This document shows, piece by piece, positions 52,310-61,039 of a stretch of DNA of 64,000 nt. The stretch's first letter is position 1. Each line of letters starts with the position of its first letter. A program made the translations under genes and the position numbers. The notes below the pieces were generated by a model. The model made no database searches. It had not been told where the DNA came from and saw only the letters and a program-made list of their open reading frames with translations. The DNA comes from CAYQOX01 sp964419335 (lineage in GTDB: Bacteria; Hinthialibacterota; Hinthialibacteria; Hinthialibacterales; Hinthialibacteraceae). Location of the stretch: contig CAYQOX010000003.1 in the NCBI GenBank assembly GCA_964419335.1, positions 62,001 through 126,000 on the forward strand, written 5' to 3'.

Positions 52310-53440
52310 TTAGTACTGTGAATAATCATTTATTTCTGCTGGTTCGAAGGCTCCTTGTAATTGATAGAGTTCCCATTCTTCTGTGATGGTGTTTTCGATT
52401 AAGATCGAGATGGCATTGGAGCCAGCATAGTTAATGCTGGCAATCTTTCTTCCATGGGTGGTTTCGACGATATCTTTCACAAATTCACGGACATACCAGG
52501 TGACACTTTCTTTATCCTCTTTTTGGGTTACTACAACTGCATCTTGATGTCGCCCAACCACCACATTGTTACCGAAAAGTTTTGGTTTTTCTTCAAAAGA
52601 AACGATTTTTTCTAACTCAAAATTCACTTCTAATAGGAGGAGAGATTCCTCAGGTGGAATCGGAGTCGGAGTTAGTGTATGTGTTGGTGTTGGGCTTGGA
52701 GGAGGCGTGGGGGTCGCACTGGGAGTAGGAGTGGGAGACTTCGTAGGCGTAGGAGAACCTGTGGGGGGTAAATTTTCTTCGATATCCTCTAGTACAGGTT
52801 TGAGATCTACAATGTTCCATGGGGCTTCGCGATCCAGATAGAGATTATTTTCTTTGTAGGATACAGAAAAAACAACAATATTATCATCGTTTAGTTCATA
52901 TTCAAATCGTGATCTGTTTTCACCAGGGAGAGGGGTGGCACTGCGGGCAGGGATACCAAGGTTGATTTTTTGACCCGTCTCAAAATGATACATCCTTAAA
53001 ACCGTTTGATAGACTCGATCGCCGTCGATGTCCCGACCAGATTCTTGTTCATTATGTAGAAAAAGCATATAACGTCCATCTTCGGGGGCAATAACAGATT
53101 CTTCGACGGCATCTTCTAAGGTATCCCACAATTCTTCCTCCTCGATCTCCCAGACATAAAGACGCCGGTTTGCACTAGCATCTCGGGTATGCTCTGAGAA
53201 TATGATACGCGTGTCGGTGATTACTTCGACTCGTGCATCGGTGATTTGTTCCATTTCCACTTCATAACGACGGAGTGGAGTGGGTTCAAGATCTTTATCA
53301 TCGGCGTGTAGGACAGAGTTCTTATTTGGTTTAGGTGTGATATTCTGGGCTTGAAGAGTTTTTTCGCTAGGTAATAGCAGAAGAAAAGCGATGAAACATA
53401 GGAAAAAAAAACCCTTTGAACGTAAATAAATGAACAACAT
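52310..53440 (-). CDS. exported protein with Pro/Thr-rich linker
   Basis: 376 residues. Signal peptide about 8-32. The N-terminal domain (about 45-225) is beta-rich with propeller-like strands (RVEVITDTRIIFSEHT, RRLYVWEIEEEELWD, RYMLFLHNEQESG). A linker of about 35 residues made of PTPT, PSPTP and similar steps follows (about 235-270), then a second beta domain (LLLEVNFELEKIVSFEEK, NNVVVGRHQDAVVVTQK). No catalytic motif recognised. The linker type is common in exported, surface-associated proteins. ATG at 53440 has AAAGGA. Confidence 0.75.
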   Translation of the reverse strand: MLFIYLRSKGFFFLCFIAFLLLLPSEKTLQAQNITPKPNKNSVLHADDKDLEPTPLRRYEVEMEQITDARVEVITDTRIIFSEHTRDASANRRLYVWEIEEEELWDTLEDAVEESVIAPEDGRYMLFLHNEQESGRDIDGDRVYQTVLRMYHFETGQKINLGIPARSATPLPGENRSRFEYELNDDNIVVFSVSYKENNLYLDREAPWNIVDLKPVLEDIEENLPPTGSPTPTKSPTPTPSATPTPPPSPTPTHTLTPTPIPPEESLLLLEVNFELEKIVSFEEKPKLFGNNVVVGRHQDAVVVTQKEDKESVTWYVREFVKDIVETTHGRKIASINYAGSNAISILIENTITEEWELYQLQGAFEPAEINDYSQY

Positions 53441-53860
53441 GATTGTTTCCTTTCGATGTTCGAATAGCCGACATAAATATATATATCGCGAATTTTTTGA
53501 TTGGTCAGTAAGAAAAATAGTTTTGTATATTTTACATAAGTTAAATACGTTTCAGAGAGTCGATGAGAAGTAATAAATTTTATCCGAATAGAATCATGAA
53601 CGCAATCACCCCATGGTTTTTAGAAAGTTTGGAATAGTTGAACGCCTGTCACTGCAATAGGATGCATGGGTATTGCCATTAATACTTTTCATGAATTTAG
53701 ATCTTCGATTCGTTACTGAAGCGAACTTGTTTGTACGAGGCTTTGGAAAGAAATCCTTATTATGCTATAAATGTGTGAGTCCTCGCCTTTTAGCCTTCTT
53801 TTTGAATGGCTACAATAGTTTGAACATAAAAAATCCACACAAACACAAGGTGAAGATTCA
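53441..53860. other. 420-nt divergent intergenic region
   Basis: Contains a good promoter for gatB (53743-53771) and AT-rich sequence next to the minus-strand gene. A 113-codon frame starting at 53673 overlaps the gatB start in another frame and has no recognisable product. No further fold was seen. Confidence 0.55.
53743..53771 (+). promoter_or_regulatory. putative gatB promoter
   Basis: TTGGAA and TATAAA at 17 nt spacing. The predicted transcript start is about 80 nt before the gatB ATG. Confidence 0.5.
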
Positions 53861-55300
53861 ATGGAATATCAAGTCGTCGTCGGATTGGAAACCCATGTCG
53901 AATTGGCTCCAAAGTCTAAAGTGTTTTCTCCCACTAAGGCTGAATTCGGAGGGGAACCAAACACCTATGTATCCCCCATTTGTTTGGGAATGCCAGGAAC
54001 CCTGCCTACGCTGAACCGGGTCGCGTTTGAGATGGCACTTAAGGTCGGTATGGCCATGAATTGTACCATCCCTGAGGTGACCATCTTCGATCGTAAACAT
54101 TATTATTATCCCGACTTGCCTAAAAATTATCAGATCTCCCAGGAATATATGCCTTTGGCTACGGATGGGAAACTCCGCATTTATCTTGCAGATGGCCGGG
54201 AAAAAGATATTCGCATTCATAATATTCACCTGGAAGAAGATGCAGGGAAACTCATGCATCAATTGTATAAGGGGCGTTATGTTTCTCTTGTCGATCTTAA
54301 CCGCGCAGGTACCAGTCTTTTGGAAATCGTGAGCCAACCTGATATGGAAAGCCGTGAAGAAGCAGAGACATTTATGAAAACGATGCGCACTCTTTTGCGG
54401 TACCTCGAAGTTAGCGATTGTAAGATGCAAGAGGGGTCTTTGCGCTTCGAACTCAACATTTCTCTTCGTTTCCCGGGAACAGAAGAATTTGGCACCAAGG
54501 TAGAAGTGAAAAATATCGGTTCGATTAAAGCGGTTTTACGAGCATTTGATTATGAATACAAACGCCAAGCGGATATCCTCGATGAGGGGGGCCGGGTGGT
54601 CCAAGAAACCCGCTTATGGGATGATGAAAAAGGCGAAACTCGCTCGATGAGGGTGAAAGAAACGGCGAAAGATTATCGCTATTTCCCTGAACCAGATATT
54701 CCACCGATGGTGCTTAAAGAGGATTATTTGCAGAAAATCCGGGAGTCCATTCCTGAATTGCGGGAGGAAAAACATAAGCGTTTTATCGCGGAATTTGGTC
54801 TCCCTGATTATGACGCGGGGGTGCTGGTTGCCGATAAGGCGGTCGCCAATTATTTTGAGGAATGTGTGAACCGCCATAATTCTCCGAAGGCCTTCAGTAA
54901 TTGGATCATGGTTTATATTCTGCGTGACTTGAAGGACGAGGACAGCGATATCCGCGATCATCCTGTCACTACAGACCATTTAGTTGAACTGGTGCAAATG
55001 GTGGAGAAGGGGACCATTAATCAGAACATCGCCAAAAATATATTTAAGGATATTGTCGAGACAGGGAAAATGCCTTCTGAGATTGTTAAAGAAAAAGGCT
55101 TAGAGGTGGTAAGTGATGAAAGTGCGATCGAGGGGATGGTTGATGAGGTGATCGCGGAGAATCCCGGTCCGGCAGAAGAATTTAAGAATGGCAAAGATCA
55201 AACCTTGAACTTCCTTCTAGGCATGGTGATGAAAAAGAGTAAGGGAAAAGCCAATCCGGGCACCGTACGTGAGTTGATCACGAAAAAATTACGTGGATGA
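53861..55300 (+). CDS. gatB: Asp/Glu-tRNA amidotransferase subunit B
   Basis: 479 residues. Subunit of GatCAB, which turns Glu-tRNA(Gln) and Asp-tRNA(Asn) into Gln- and Asn-tRNA. The N-terminal VVGLETHVELAPKSKVFS, CLGMPGTLPTLN, FDRKHYYYPDLPKNYQISQ, HLEEDAGKLMH and DLNRAGTSLLEIVS are diagnostic, and the C-terminal YqeY-like helical domain is complete (KKSKGKANPGTVRELI). gatA and gatC are not in the window. Weak ribosome-binding site AAGGTGAAG before ATG 53861. Confidence 0.97.
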   Translation: MEYQVVVGLETHVELAPKSKVFSPTKAEFGGEPNTYVSPICLGMPGTLPTLNRVAFEMALKVGMAMNCTIPEVTIFDRKHYYYPDLPKNYQISQEYMPLATDGKLRIYLADGREKDIRIHNIHLEEDAGKLMHQLYKGRYVSLVDLNRAGTSLLEIVSQPDMESREEAETFMKTMRTLLRYLEVSDCKMQEGSLRFELNISLRFPGTEEFGTKVEVKNIGSIKAVLRAFDYEYKRQADILDEGGRVVQETRLWDDEKGETRSMRVKETAKDYRYFPEPDIPPMVLKEDYLQKIRESIPELREEKHKRFIAEFGLPDYDAGVLVADKAVANYFEECVNRHNSPKAFSNWIMVYILRDLKDEDSDIRDHPVTTDHLVELVQMVEKGTINQNIAKNIFKDIVETGKMPSEIVKEKGLEVVSDESAIEGMVDEVIAENPGPAEEFKNGKDQTLNFLLGMVMKKSKGKANPGTVRELITKKLRG

Positions 55301-55325
55301 TTTATTGTTGTCCTAGAGAATGACG

Positions 55326-55360
55326 AAAAAGGCTGCGTGTATACCATGCAGTCTTTTTTT
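55326..55360 (+). terminator. intrinsic terminator of gatB
   Basis: GGCTGCGTG / CATGCAGTC (9 bp with two G-U) around TATAC, flanked by AAAAA and seven T. Placed 26 nt after the stop; it can also work in the reverse direction. Confidence 0.85.
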
Positions 55361-55386
55361 ATCATCTATCTTTGCGGGGAAGGATT

Positions 55387-56712
55387 TTATACATTGCAGG
55401 GGATTGGCATTACATCGGACAAGGCTTGGGTGAGATTTTGGGTTTTGTAATCGCCTTTTTTCAAGATGGTGACATTCTGTTGCTGGAGATCCTGGATTTC
55501 CTGAGTATTTAAATCCTTACCGGTAATAACGATAATTTTTACCGTATTTCCCCATAGATCACGGCAGGTTTGAATGACTCGCTCTCCGTTGATTCTTGGC
55601 ATCATGAGATCGACCAGTAAATAATCGGGGCGTGATTGAGCCAGGTGAATCATGGCATGCATCCCGCTGTAGGCTTTGGTTACCCGATAGTGGCCTCGAT
55701 TTTCAAGGAAGTCGCTAAAGATTTCTACCATATAAGGATCATCATCTACGATGAGAACATTTTGATCCGTATCGATGGGCTCGTGCAGGGATGAAGGAGG
55801 TTGCTTGGCGTCAGATTCCTCTTCCGTTTGAATTTTCGTAGGTTCTTGTTCTGGTGGGCGCCGGCAATCGTTGGGAATCGTGAGGGTGAAGGTAGACCCT
55901 TTGCCGACCTCGCTCTGCATATCAATTTGTATACATAGTAAATCGGCCAATTTACGGACAATGGCTAAGCCCAGGCCTGCGCCTTCATGTTGGCGGGTGA
56001 GGTAGGCTTCGCCTTGGCGGAACAATTCAAAAATGGAATCCCGCTTTTCTTCGGGGATTCCGTTGCCAGTATCTTGAATACGTACGACCGCATCTTTCTT
56101 TTCAACCTTTAATTCAATGTGAACTTGCCCTGCTTGGGTGAATTTCAAAGCATTGGAAATTAACTGACGGAAAATTTCCCGAACTTTTGCGGCATCGGTA
56201 TTTACTGTGACTCCCTTATAAGGTTGTGAAACTTCCAGGTTTAAGCCTTTCTCTTCAGCGAGACCTTGATAGTCTTCCAATATTTCATGAAGCACGTGAG
56301 AAAGATTGGTTTCTTCTCGAAAGATGGAGGTGGCTCCCGCTTCAAGACGAGAGAGATCGATCAATTGGTTGATAAGGGTGAGCAAGCGAGTGGCATTCTG
56401 ATCGATGCGGTGTAACGCTTTGATTTGTTTGTGATTGAGATTTCCGTAGACACCTTCTTCGAGCAAGGAGTTATATCCGATGATGGAATTGAGGGGGGTG
56501 CGAAGTTCATGGGAGATGGTGGCTAGAAATTCTACTCTTAGTTGTTCTGCTTCCTTAAATTGGTTGAGTTTTGCTTCGAGGTAACGAGTACGTTCTTCTG
56601 CACGGGCGAGTTTCTTTTCGCAATCGTGGGAGTTCACCAATTCCCGGGCTTTTTCATACTCTCCAGTGAGGATAGCGTTTTTGACTTGTTTGAACAGATC
56701 AAGAGTTTCCAT
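55387..56712 (-). CDS. hybrid histidine kinase / response regulator, soluble
   Basis: 441 residues, no transmembrane segment. A short helical N-terminus (about 1-55) is followed by HisKA with the phospho-acceptor His68 in ISHELRTPLN, and by HATPase with N-box REIFRQLISNALKF, G1 DTGNGIP and G2 GAGLGLAI. A Glu/Pro linker (about 285-310) leads to a receiver domain: VDDDPYMVEI, phospho-acceptor Asp in LLVDLMMPR near 367, Thr in VITGKD and Lys in KKGDY. The lack of an output domain suggests it passes phosphate to or from another protein. Weak start signal at 56712. Lies upstream of and divergent from the flagellar genes; a role in their control is only a possibility. Confidence 0.93.
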   Translation of the reverse strand: METLDLFKQVKNAILTGEYEKARELVNSHDCEKKLARAEERTRYLEAKLNQFKEAEQLRVEFLATISHELRTPLNSIIGYNSLLEEGVYGNLNHKQIKALHRIDQNATRLLTLINQLIDLSRLEAGATSIFREETNLSHVLHEILEDYQGLAEEKGLNLEVSQPYKGVTVNTDAAKVREIFRQLISNALKFTQAGQVHIELKVEKKDAVVRIQDTGNGIPEEKRDSIFELFRQGEAYLTRQHEGAGLGLAIVRKLADLLCIQIDMQSEVGKGSTFTLTIPNDCRRPPEQEPTKIQTEEESDAKQPPSSLHEPIDTDQNVLIVDDDPYMVEIFSDFLENRGHYRVTKAYSGMHAMIHLAQSRPDYLLVDLMMPRINGERVIQTCRDLWGNTVKIIVITGKDLNTQEIQDLQQQNVTILKKGDYKTQNLTQALSDVMPIPCNV

Positions 56713-57339
56713 AATTACGCACTCAAAAATGAGATGGATGTTTGGTTGAAAGTATGTATTCTTTTAGGTCACTCTATATTCTGCTATAGCAAGTTTCGTG
56801 CTGATATTACCCGAGAACCGAATATTTCTGACAAGCAAATTTACTTGGCAGCAAGCGTATGAGAAAGAAAATAAGCTTTCTTGCTGTGTTGCTTCCCTAA
56901 GACCGATCGTTGTGAGGTCTTCTATGACTCTTGCATAACAGAATCTTCTTAATTGAATTATATCAAACGTCATGAGGATAGCAAAAATTTGGAAAGAAGC
57001 AAGATGGCTTTCTTTTTTTTGGAGATTGAAGAATGCTAGAATTGGGGGTTTTTTTTACAAAATGTTTTTAGGGACTATGAGCGGGAAATATTTGCCTTTG
57101 AATATCAAAATTTTCCTATTATCGACGCTTGCAAATTAAACTTTAGGGTAAAAAACTTTTTGATATCTATAACGAAAACAATTTTTTAATAATAAGAATC
57201 CATGAACCAGGAGGTTACATCAAGAAAATTACATTACGTTATTTTAAGAAATATATTGGCATTACGATTGCGTAAACCCTTGTTAACAATGTCTTTTTCC
57301 GGACGGAGTTTCCGGGTACTGAAACCACGGATGGTGATC
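56713..57339. other. ~490-630-nt region upstream of the flagellar operon
   Basis: Should contain the kinase promoter and the flagellar operon promoter, but no clear sigma-70, sigma-28 or sigma-54 site stands out. At 57299-57325 two overlapping hairpins are possible (CCGGA/TCCGG and GTTTC/GAAAC). A 69-codon minus frame at 56764-56973 has no recognisable product. If fliK starts at 57202, the 3' part of this region is coding. Confidence 0.45.
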
Positions 57340-59757
57340 ATGGGACAGCTCAAATTCCCAGATGTTAATCTTGTCGAACTGTTTCTAAAAACAGAGGGGG
57401 GCAAGAATCTTGAAAAGGGAAAGCTTGTTGATGAGGAAGCGTTTGGTCAACTCCTTTCTCATCTGATGGGGAAAAAGTCGAATGCAGGCAAAGAAAATAA
57501 AGACAACTTTTTGTCTCAGTTACTCTCTCATGAGTTTCAGGCTCATGAAAGGAAGAGTGTACCTTTCTTTGCTTCTATATCGGAATTACTTCAAGGGGAT
57601 GAAGGTAAGTTGTTGAATAAAAGGGACTTATTTCGTCTTCTTTTTTCCACAGGGGATCGTCCTACCAAAGAAGGTTTTTTAGAATCAACCAAAAAGGCAC
57701 ATGAGAATACTCAAGAAGAACTCAAGAGCATAAAAGAAGGTAATACCCTTGCATGGCTATCTGTGAAGCAGGTTATTCAAGAGCTCGAAGAGAATTCTGA
57801 GGAAAGTTTTACTCCAGAGGCAATTAAGGATACGCTAAAGAAATTGATTGTAGAATCAGAGCAAAAAGAAAGTGAATCGCGTGAAGATGAAGCCGTCAGA
57901 GTTTTTGTTGAGTTCCCAAAAGAATACGCCGTGGAGAGAGAGAGTCAAACGCGAATTGGTACGAAAAAAACTCGAAACAACAACGAAGACAAATCAAAAG
58001 ATCAATCGGAAATAACGATAGAAAAAGGAAATATCCAAAAGTCTAACGAATCCCCGAAATCTGATAAAGATAAAATTCAAGATTCTCAAGCAGAAGTGCT
58101 TTTTTCAACAAATTCGGGGAAAAGGCTTGTTGAATCCATTCGAGAGCAAGATAGAAATCCTGAGATTTTGAAGAATTCTGGGTTGAATCAGGAAACAACT
58201 CGGGGCCCAATTCGTGAAAAGAGTCAGACGGATAAGCAACAATTATTTGATTTAAAGAATGGAGAGGCAAAGTTTGAGGTAAATAATTTGACTTTTATCA
58301 AGATGGCTTCGAAGGTCTCGCATTTGGAATCAGAAAAAGAATCAGTAAAAGAGGGACGAATTGTTTCGGAAAATAAGCCTGAGAAGCAGGATAAAGCAGA
58401 AGCGAAGGAGGCTGTTCATCATTGGTCTCAAGTAAAATCAAAAGGGGAGGTAAAAGAGGAGGTTTTGGTTGAAACTCCTATTGCCAACAAAGAAAAAAAG
58501 ACGATGGAAACAATGAGAATTTTCAGCCAAAAGGCTGATTTAACCCTAGCCATAACCCAAGAGAAAACAAATTACCAAAATGATCGCAGTGGTTTAAAAG
58601 AACCAAATTCGATATTCCATTTTTCTTCCTCGAAAATTCTCGATCTTCCTACAGAAAAAAAATCTGTGGATAACAAGGCCGAGAACCCTAAATCAAATAG
58701 TAATATTTCTACTGAGCAGCCCAATTCAGCCAGACAGAAACAACGTGTTTTAATGGAAGCCATCCGTTCAGAGGAAAATACGAGCAAGGAAACCCAGGAT
58801 AAGCAAAATAAAGTTAAGCCATCTGATCAGGCGAAACAGGAAAAAGAACAGAATCAGCTCCACCTTCTACGAAATGAATGGAAAGCGGTTAAAGATCTTC
58901 CAAGCAAAAAAACTGAGGTCGTTGAAGCGAAAGAACTTTATGAGGCTGTAAAGAGTTCATCCAAGGATAAAACGTCATCCAATCACAAAGGAAGTCAGCA
59001 AGTAGAGAAAAATACCGAAGCGCAGTCAAAGGAAACAGCCCAGAATAAGTCAGAGAAATCCTCTGAGAAAAGCACACCGAAGAATGCCAATGTAGACGAG
59101 AAAATCAAGACCACTCTGCAACGTCCTGTGAGTGAGAACTTCAGTGAAAATAAAGCCTCAAGTGGTTCGAACCGGGCAGTGGTTTCTGAATCAAACCCGC
59201 CCCCATCAAGCCAAGCAACCCAGAGTGCATCTACCTCTTCTTCGACGGCTTCGACTTCCCAAGCCCAAGCCGCGGCTCAGCCTGAAACCGGCCAAACCAG
59301 CATGGGGAAAGTTTACGCAGAACAAATTGCAAAGCTGCAAGAAAGCACCTCACAGCAAATTGTGCGCTCTGTGCAAGGGTCTATGGGTTCAGAACGCAGT
59401 CATATCAACTTGCAACTTCAACCCGAGCATTTAGGAAAAGTGCATATTCAACTAAAGATCGAAAGTGGGCAATTATCTGCTGAAATTACGGCAATGAAAT
59501 CAAATACACGGGAATTGTTGCAACAAAGTGTTCAGCATCTACGTTCTGCTTTTGATGATCAAGGAATCAAAGTGGATAAAATTGTGATTCGTGAAACCCA
59601 TGAAAACCGTTCTCAGGATCAAGATTCTCGAGATCGTTCTTCTCAGTCTCGGAATGAACAAGGGGGAGGACAAGGGAATAATGCGAATCACCGACAGAAG
59701 CGCAATCTTTTCATGGAATGGTGGGAACAATATACAACCGGAAAATGGTCTTTCTAA
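57340..59757 (+). CDS. fliK: FliK-like flagellar hook-length control protein
   Basis: 805 residues from the ATG at 57340. The C-terminal domain is the Flg_hook type: INLQLQPEHLGKVHIQLKIESGQLSAEI, then LQQSVQHLRSAFDDQGIKVDKIVI at about 690-760. The long middle is Lys/Glu/Ser/Gln-rich and probably disordered, ending in an Ala/Ser/Thr/Gln tract (QSASTSSSTASTSQAQ), as in other FliK rulers. The frame is open from an ATG at 57202, but those 46 residues are basic and not FliK-like. 57340 has GGATGG 5 nt upstream. flgD follows 16 nt later. FliK is exported during hook assembly and sets its length (family knowledge). Confidence 0.88.
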   Translation: MGQLKFPDVNLVELFLKTEGGKNLEKGKLVDEEAFGQLLSHLMGKKSNAGKENKDNFLSQLLSHEFQAHERKSVPFFASISELLQGDEGKLLNKRDLFRLLFSTGDRPTKEGFLESTKKAHENTQEELKSIKEGNTLAWLSVKQVIQELEENSEESFTPEAIKDTLKKLIVESEQKESESREDEAVRVFVEFPKEYAVERESQTRIGTKKTRNNNEDKSKDQSEITIEKGNIQKSNESPKSDKDKIQDSQAEVLFSTNSGKRLVESIREQDRNPEILKNSGLNQETTRGPIREKSQTDKQQLFDLKNGEAKFEVNNLTFIKMASKVSHLESEKESVKEGRIVSENKPEKQDKAEAKEAVHHWSQVKSKGEVKEEVLVETPIANKEKKTMETMRIFSQKADLTLAITQEKTNYQNDRSGLKEPNSIFHFSSSKILDLPTEKKSVDNKAENPKSNSNISTEQPNSARQKQRVLMEAIRSEENTSKETQDKQNKVKPSDQAKQEKEQNQLHLLRNEWKAVKDLPSKKTEVVEAKELYEAVKSSSKDKTSSNHKGSQQVEKNTEAQSKETAQNKSEKSSEKSTPKNANVDEKIKTTLQRPVSENFSENKASSGSNRAVVSESNPPPSSQATQSASTSSSTASTSQAQAAAQPETGQTSMGKVYAEQIAKLQESTSQQIVRSVQGSMGSERSHINLQLQPEHLGKVHIQLKIESGQLSAEITAMKSNTRELLQQSVQHLRSAFDDQGIKVDKIVIRETHENRSQDQDSRDRSSQSRNEQGGGQGNNANHRQKRNLFMEWWEQYTTGKWSF

Positions 59758-59773
59758 ATAGGAGTTAATAACC

Positions 59774-60463
59774 ATGGTTACTTCAGCCGTAAATCAGGCC
59801 CCATCAAGCAATAATAATGAGAGTCCTTTTGTGACCGAACTCGGTAAAGATTTTGTCAATCAAGAGGATTTTTTAAAATTACTGATTGCTCAGTTGAAGA
59901 ATCAAGATCCACTCAACCCTATGGAAAATCAAGAATTCGTATCTGAATTAGCCACATTTAGTTCGTTGGAACAGCAAACCAATCAAACCAAACTTTTAGA
60001 GCAATTGGTCAACAATCAGCAATCGACGACCACGAGCCAAGCGCTTTCTCTGATTGGGAAAGATGTCACCATGGCGGAAAGTCAATTTCGCTTTAATGCC
60101 AGCGATCCGGTAGAATTCTCTTTTATTGCAGATCATGCAGGACCAACGCAAATACAAGTCACAGATGATGCCGACCGCGTGGTCTTTGCGGATGGTTTGA
60201 ATGTCCCCGCTCCAGGAAGATATACTTATGTTTTCGATGGGGTCAATGAAGAGGGAAAATCAGTGCCTCCTGGGGCGTACAACATGCAAATCGGCCCATC
60301 TCTTGGTGGGGAAGGTATAGGAGATGAATATCCGGTTTCGCTCCGGGGATCGGTGGAAGGGGTGAGATTTGAGAATAATTCGCCTGTACTTATGGTGAAC
60401 GGTACCCCTACACCCATTTCCCAGATCGAATCGGTGTATGAACGGAAGGAGGTGAATCCATGA
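59774..60463 (+). CDS. flgD: flagellar hook capping protein
   Basis: 229 residues. The N-terminal FlgD block is DFLKLLIAQLKNQDPLNPMENQEFVSELATFSSLEQQ (residues 33-70), then Gln/Asn-rich and Ig-like parts: VEFSFIADHAGPTQIQVTD and RYTYVFDGVNEEGKSVPPGAY. FlgD caps the growing hook so that FlgE monomers can be added. The 4-nt ATGA overlap with the next gene and the AGGAG at its own start show a tight operon. Confidence 0.96.
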   Translation: MVTSAVNQAPSSNNNESPFVTELGKDFVNQEDFLKLLIAQLKNQDPLNPMENQEFVSELATFSSLEQQTNQTKLLEQLVNNQQSTTTSQALSLIGKDVTMAESQFRFNASDPVEFSFIADHAGPTQIQVTDDADRVVFADGLNVPAPGRYTYVFDGVNEEGKSVPPGAYNMQIGPSLGGEGIGDEYPVSLRGSVEGVRFENNSPVLMVNGTPTPISQIESVYERKEVNP

Positions 60464-60882
60464 GTCTACTCAATATTCCTGCGGCAGGGTTAATGCAAGT
60501 GAATCGTATTACAGAGATGTTGCAAACCTCATTGGGGGTGGAAAACACTCCAAACAGCGAGAAAGTCTCCGATGAAAAAAAGAAGACTTTTGCGATGATG
60601 CTGGAAGAGGCCATGCCCGAGAAGGAAGCGCAAATGCGTATTTCTTCTCATGCGAAAAACCGGATGGAAAACCGGGGGATTGAGCTCGATCCCAAAACGA
60701 TGGGGAAGCTGAATCAAGCGATGGACATGGCGGCCAAAAAGGGAGCACGTGAATCTTTGGTTGTCGTTGATGACAAGGCTTTTGTGGTGAATGTTGAAAA
60801 TCGCACCGTGGTCACGGCGTTAAATCAAGGAGAATCAAGTGGACGCGTTTTTACCCAAATCGATAGTACAGTGTTTGTATGA
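60460..60882 (+). CDS. flagellar operon protein (TIGR02530-like)
   Basis: 140 residues. The core SSHAKNRMENRGIELDP, then KLNQAMDMAAKKGARESLVVVDDKAFVVNVENRTVVTAL, is the pattern of the small protein often found between flgD and flgE in Gram-positive, planctomycete and related operons. Its role in hook assembly is not established. A very strong ribosome-binding site (AAGGAGGTGA) precedes the ATG, which overlaps flgD by 4 nt. Its stop overlaps a further ATG by 4 nt (ATGA), the possible start of the 35-codon frame below. Confidence 0.88.
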   Translation: MSLLNIPAAGLMQVNRITEMLQTSLGVENTPNSEKVSDEKKKTFAMMLEEAMPEKEAQMRISSHAKNRMENRGIELDPKTMGKLNQAMDMAAKKGARESLVVVDDKAFVVNVENRTVVTALNQGESSGRVFTQIDSTVFV

Positions 60883-60986
60883 TGACTCGACTCTACAGCA
60901 CCTATAAAGGCTGGACCTCTTGCGGGAAGCCTTACGGTCGCCGATCGACTGACGCGGCCGGAGAACCGGAGGATCCGTTTCTCTAA
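60879..60986 (+). other. GC-rich foldable element or 35-codon ORF in the flagellar operon
   Basis: GC-rich block within a mid-GC operon. A 35-codon frame (MMTRLYSTYKGW... ending EPEDPFL) starts with an ATGA overlap with the previous gene, so translation is plausible. The same bases fold: GGA-CCTC pairs with GAGG-A-TCC (60913-60919 with 60969-60976); TGCG with CGCG (60921-60924 / 60953-60956); hairpin CGGTCG-CCGAT-CGACTG at 60935-60951; and CCGG-AGAA-CCGG at 60958-60969, the last sharing one base pair position with the first stem. I do not recognise a known riboswitch class or peptide family. The flgE ribosome-binding site follows about 35 nt later. Confidence 0.45.
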
Positions 60987-61039
60987 ATAAAGCAGCATAT
61001 AACGTAGGAATTACAAAAGACACGGAGGTCTTTTCTATC

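Noticed and set aside
52566..52841. Gly/Val-rich repeat frame on the plus strand
   Set aside because: It is the complement of the Pro/Thr linker of the gene at 52310-53440.
53673..54014. 113-codon plus-strand frame before and into gatB
   Set aside because: Overlaps the clear gatB start in another frame, with no recognisable domain; the gatB promoter lies inside it.
57083..57095. Sigma-54 promoter upstream of the flagellar operon
   Set aside because: The GG and GC elements are separated by 9 nt, not the required 10, and the flanks do not match.
57202..57339. Upstream ATG of fliK at 57202
   Set aside because: The open frame allows it, but the added 46 residues are basic and unlike FliK, and the AGGAGG near it lies after the ATG. 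Kept only as an alternative.
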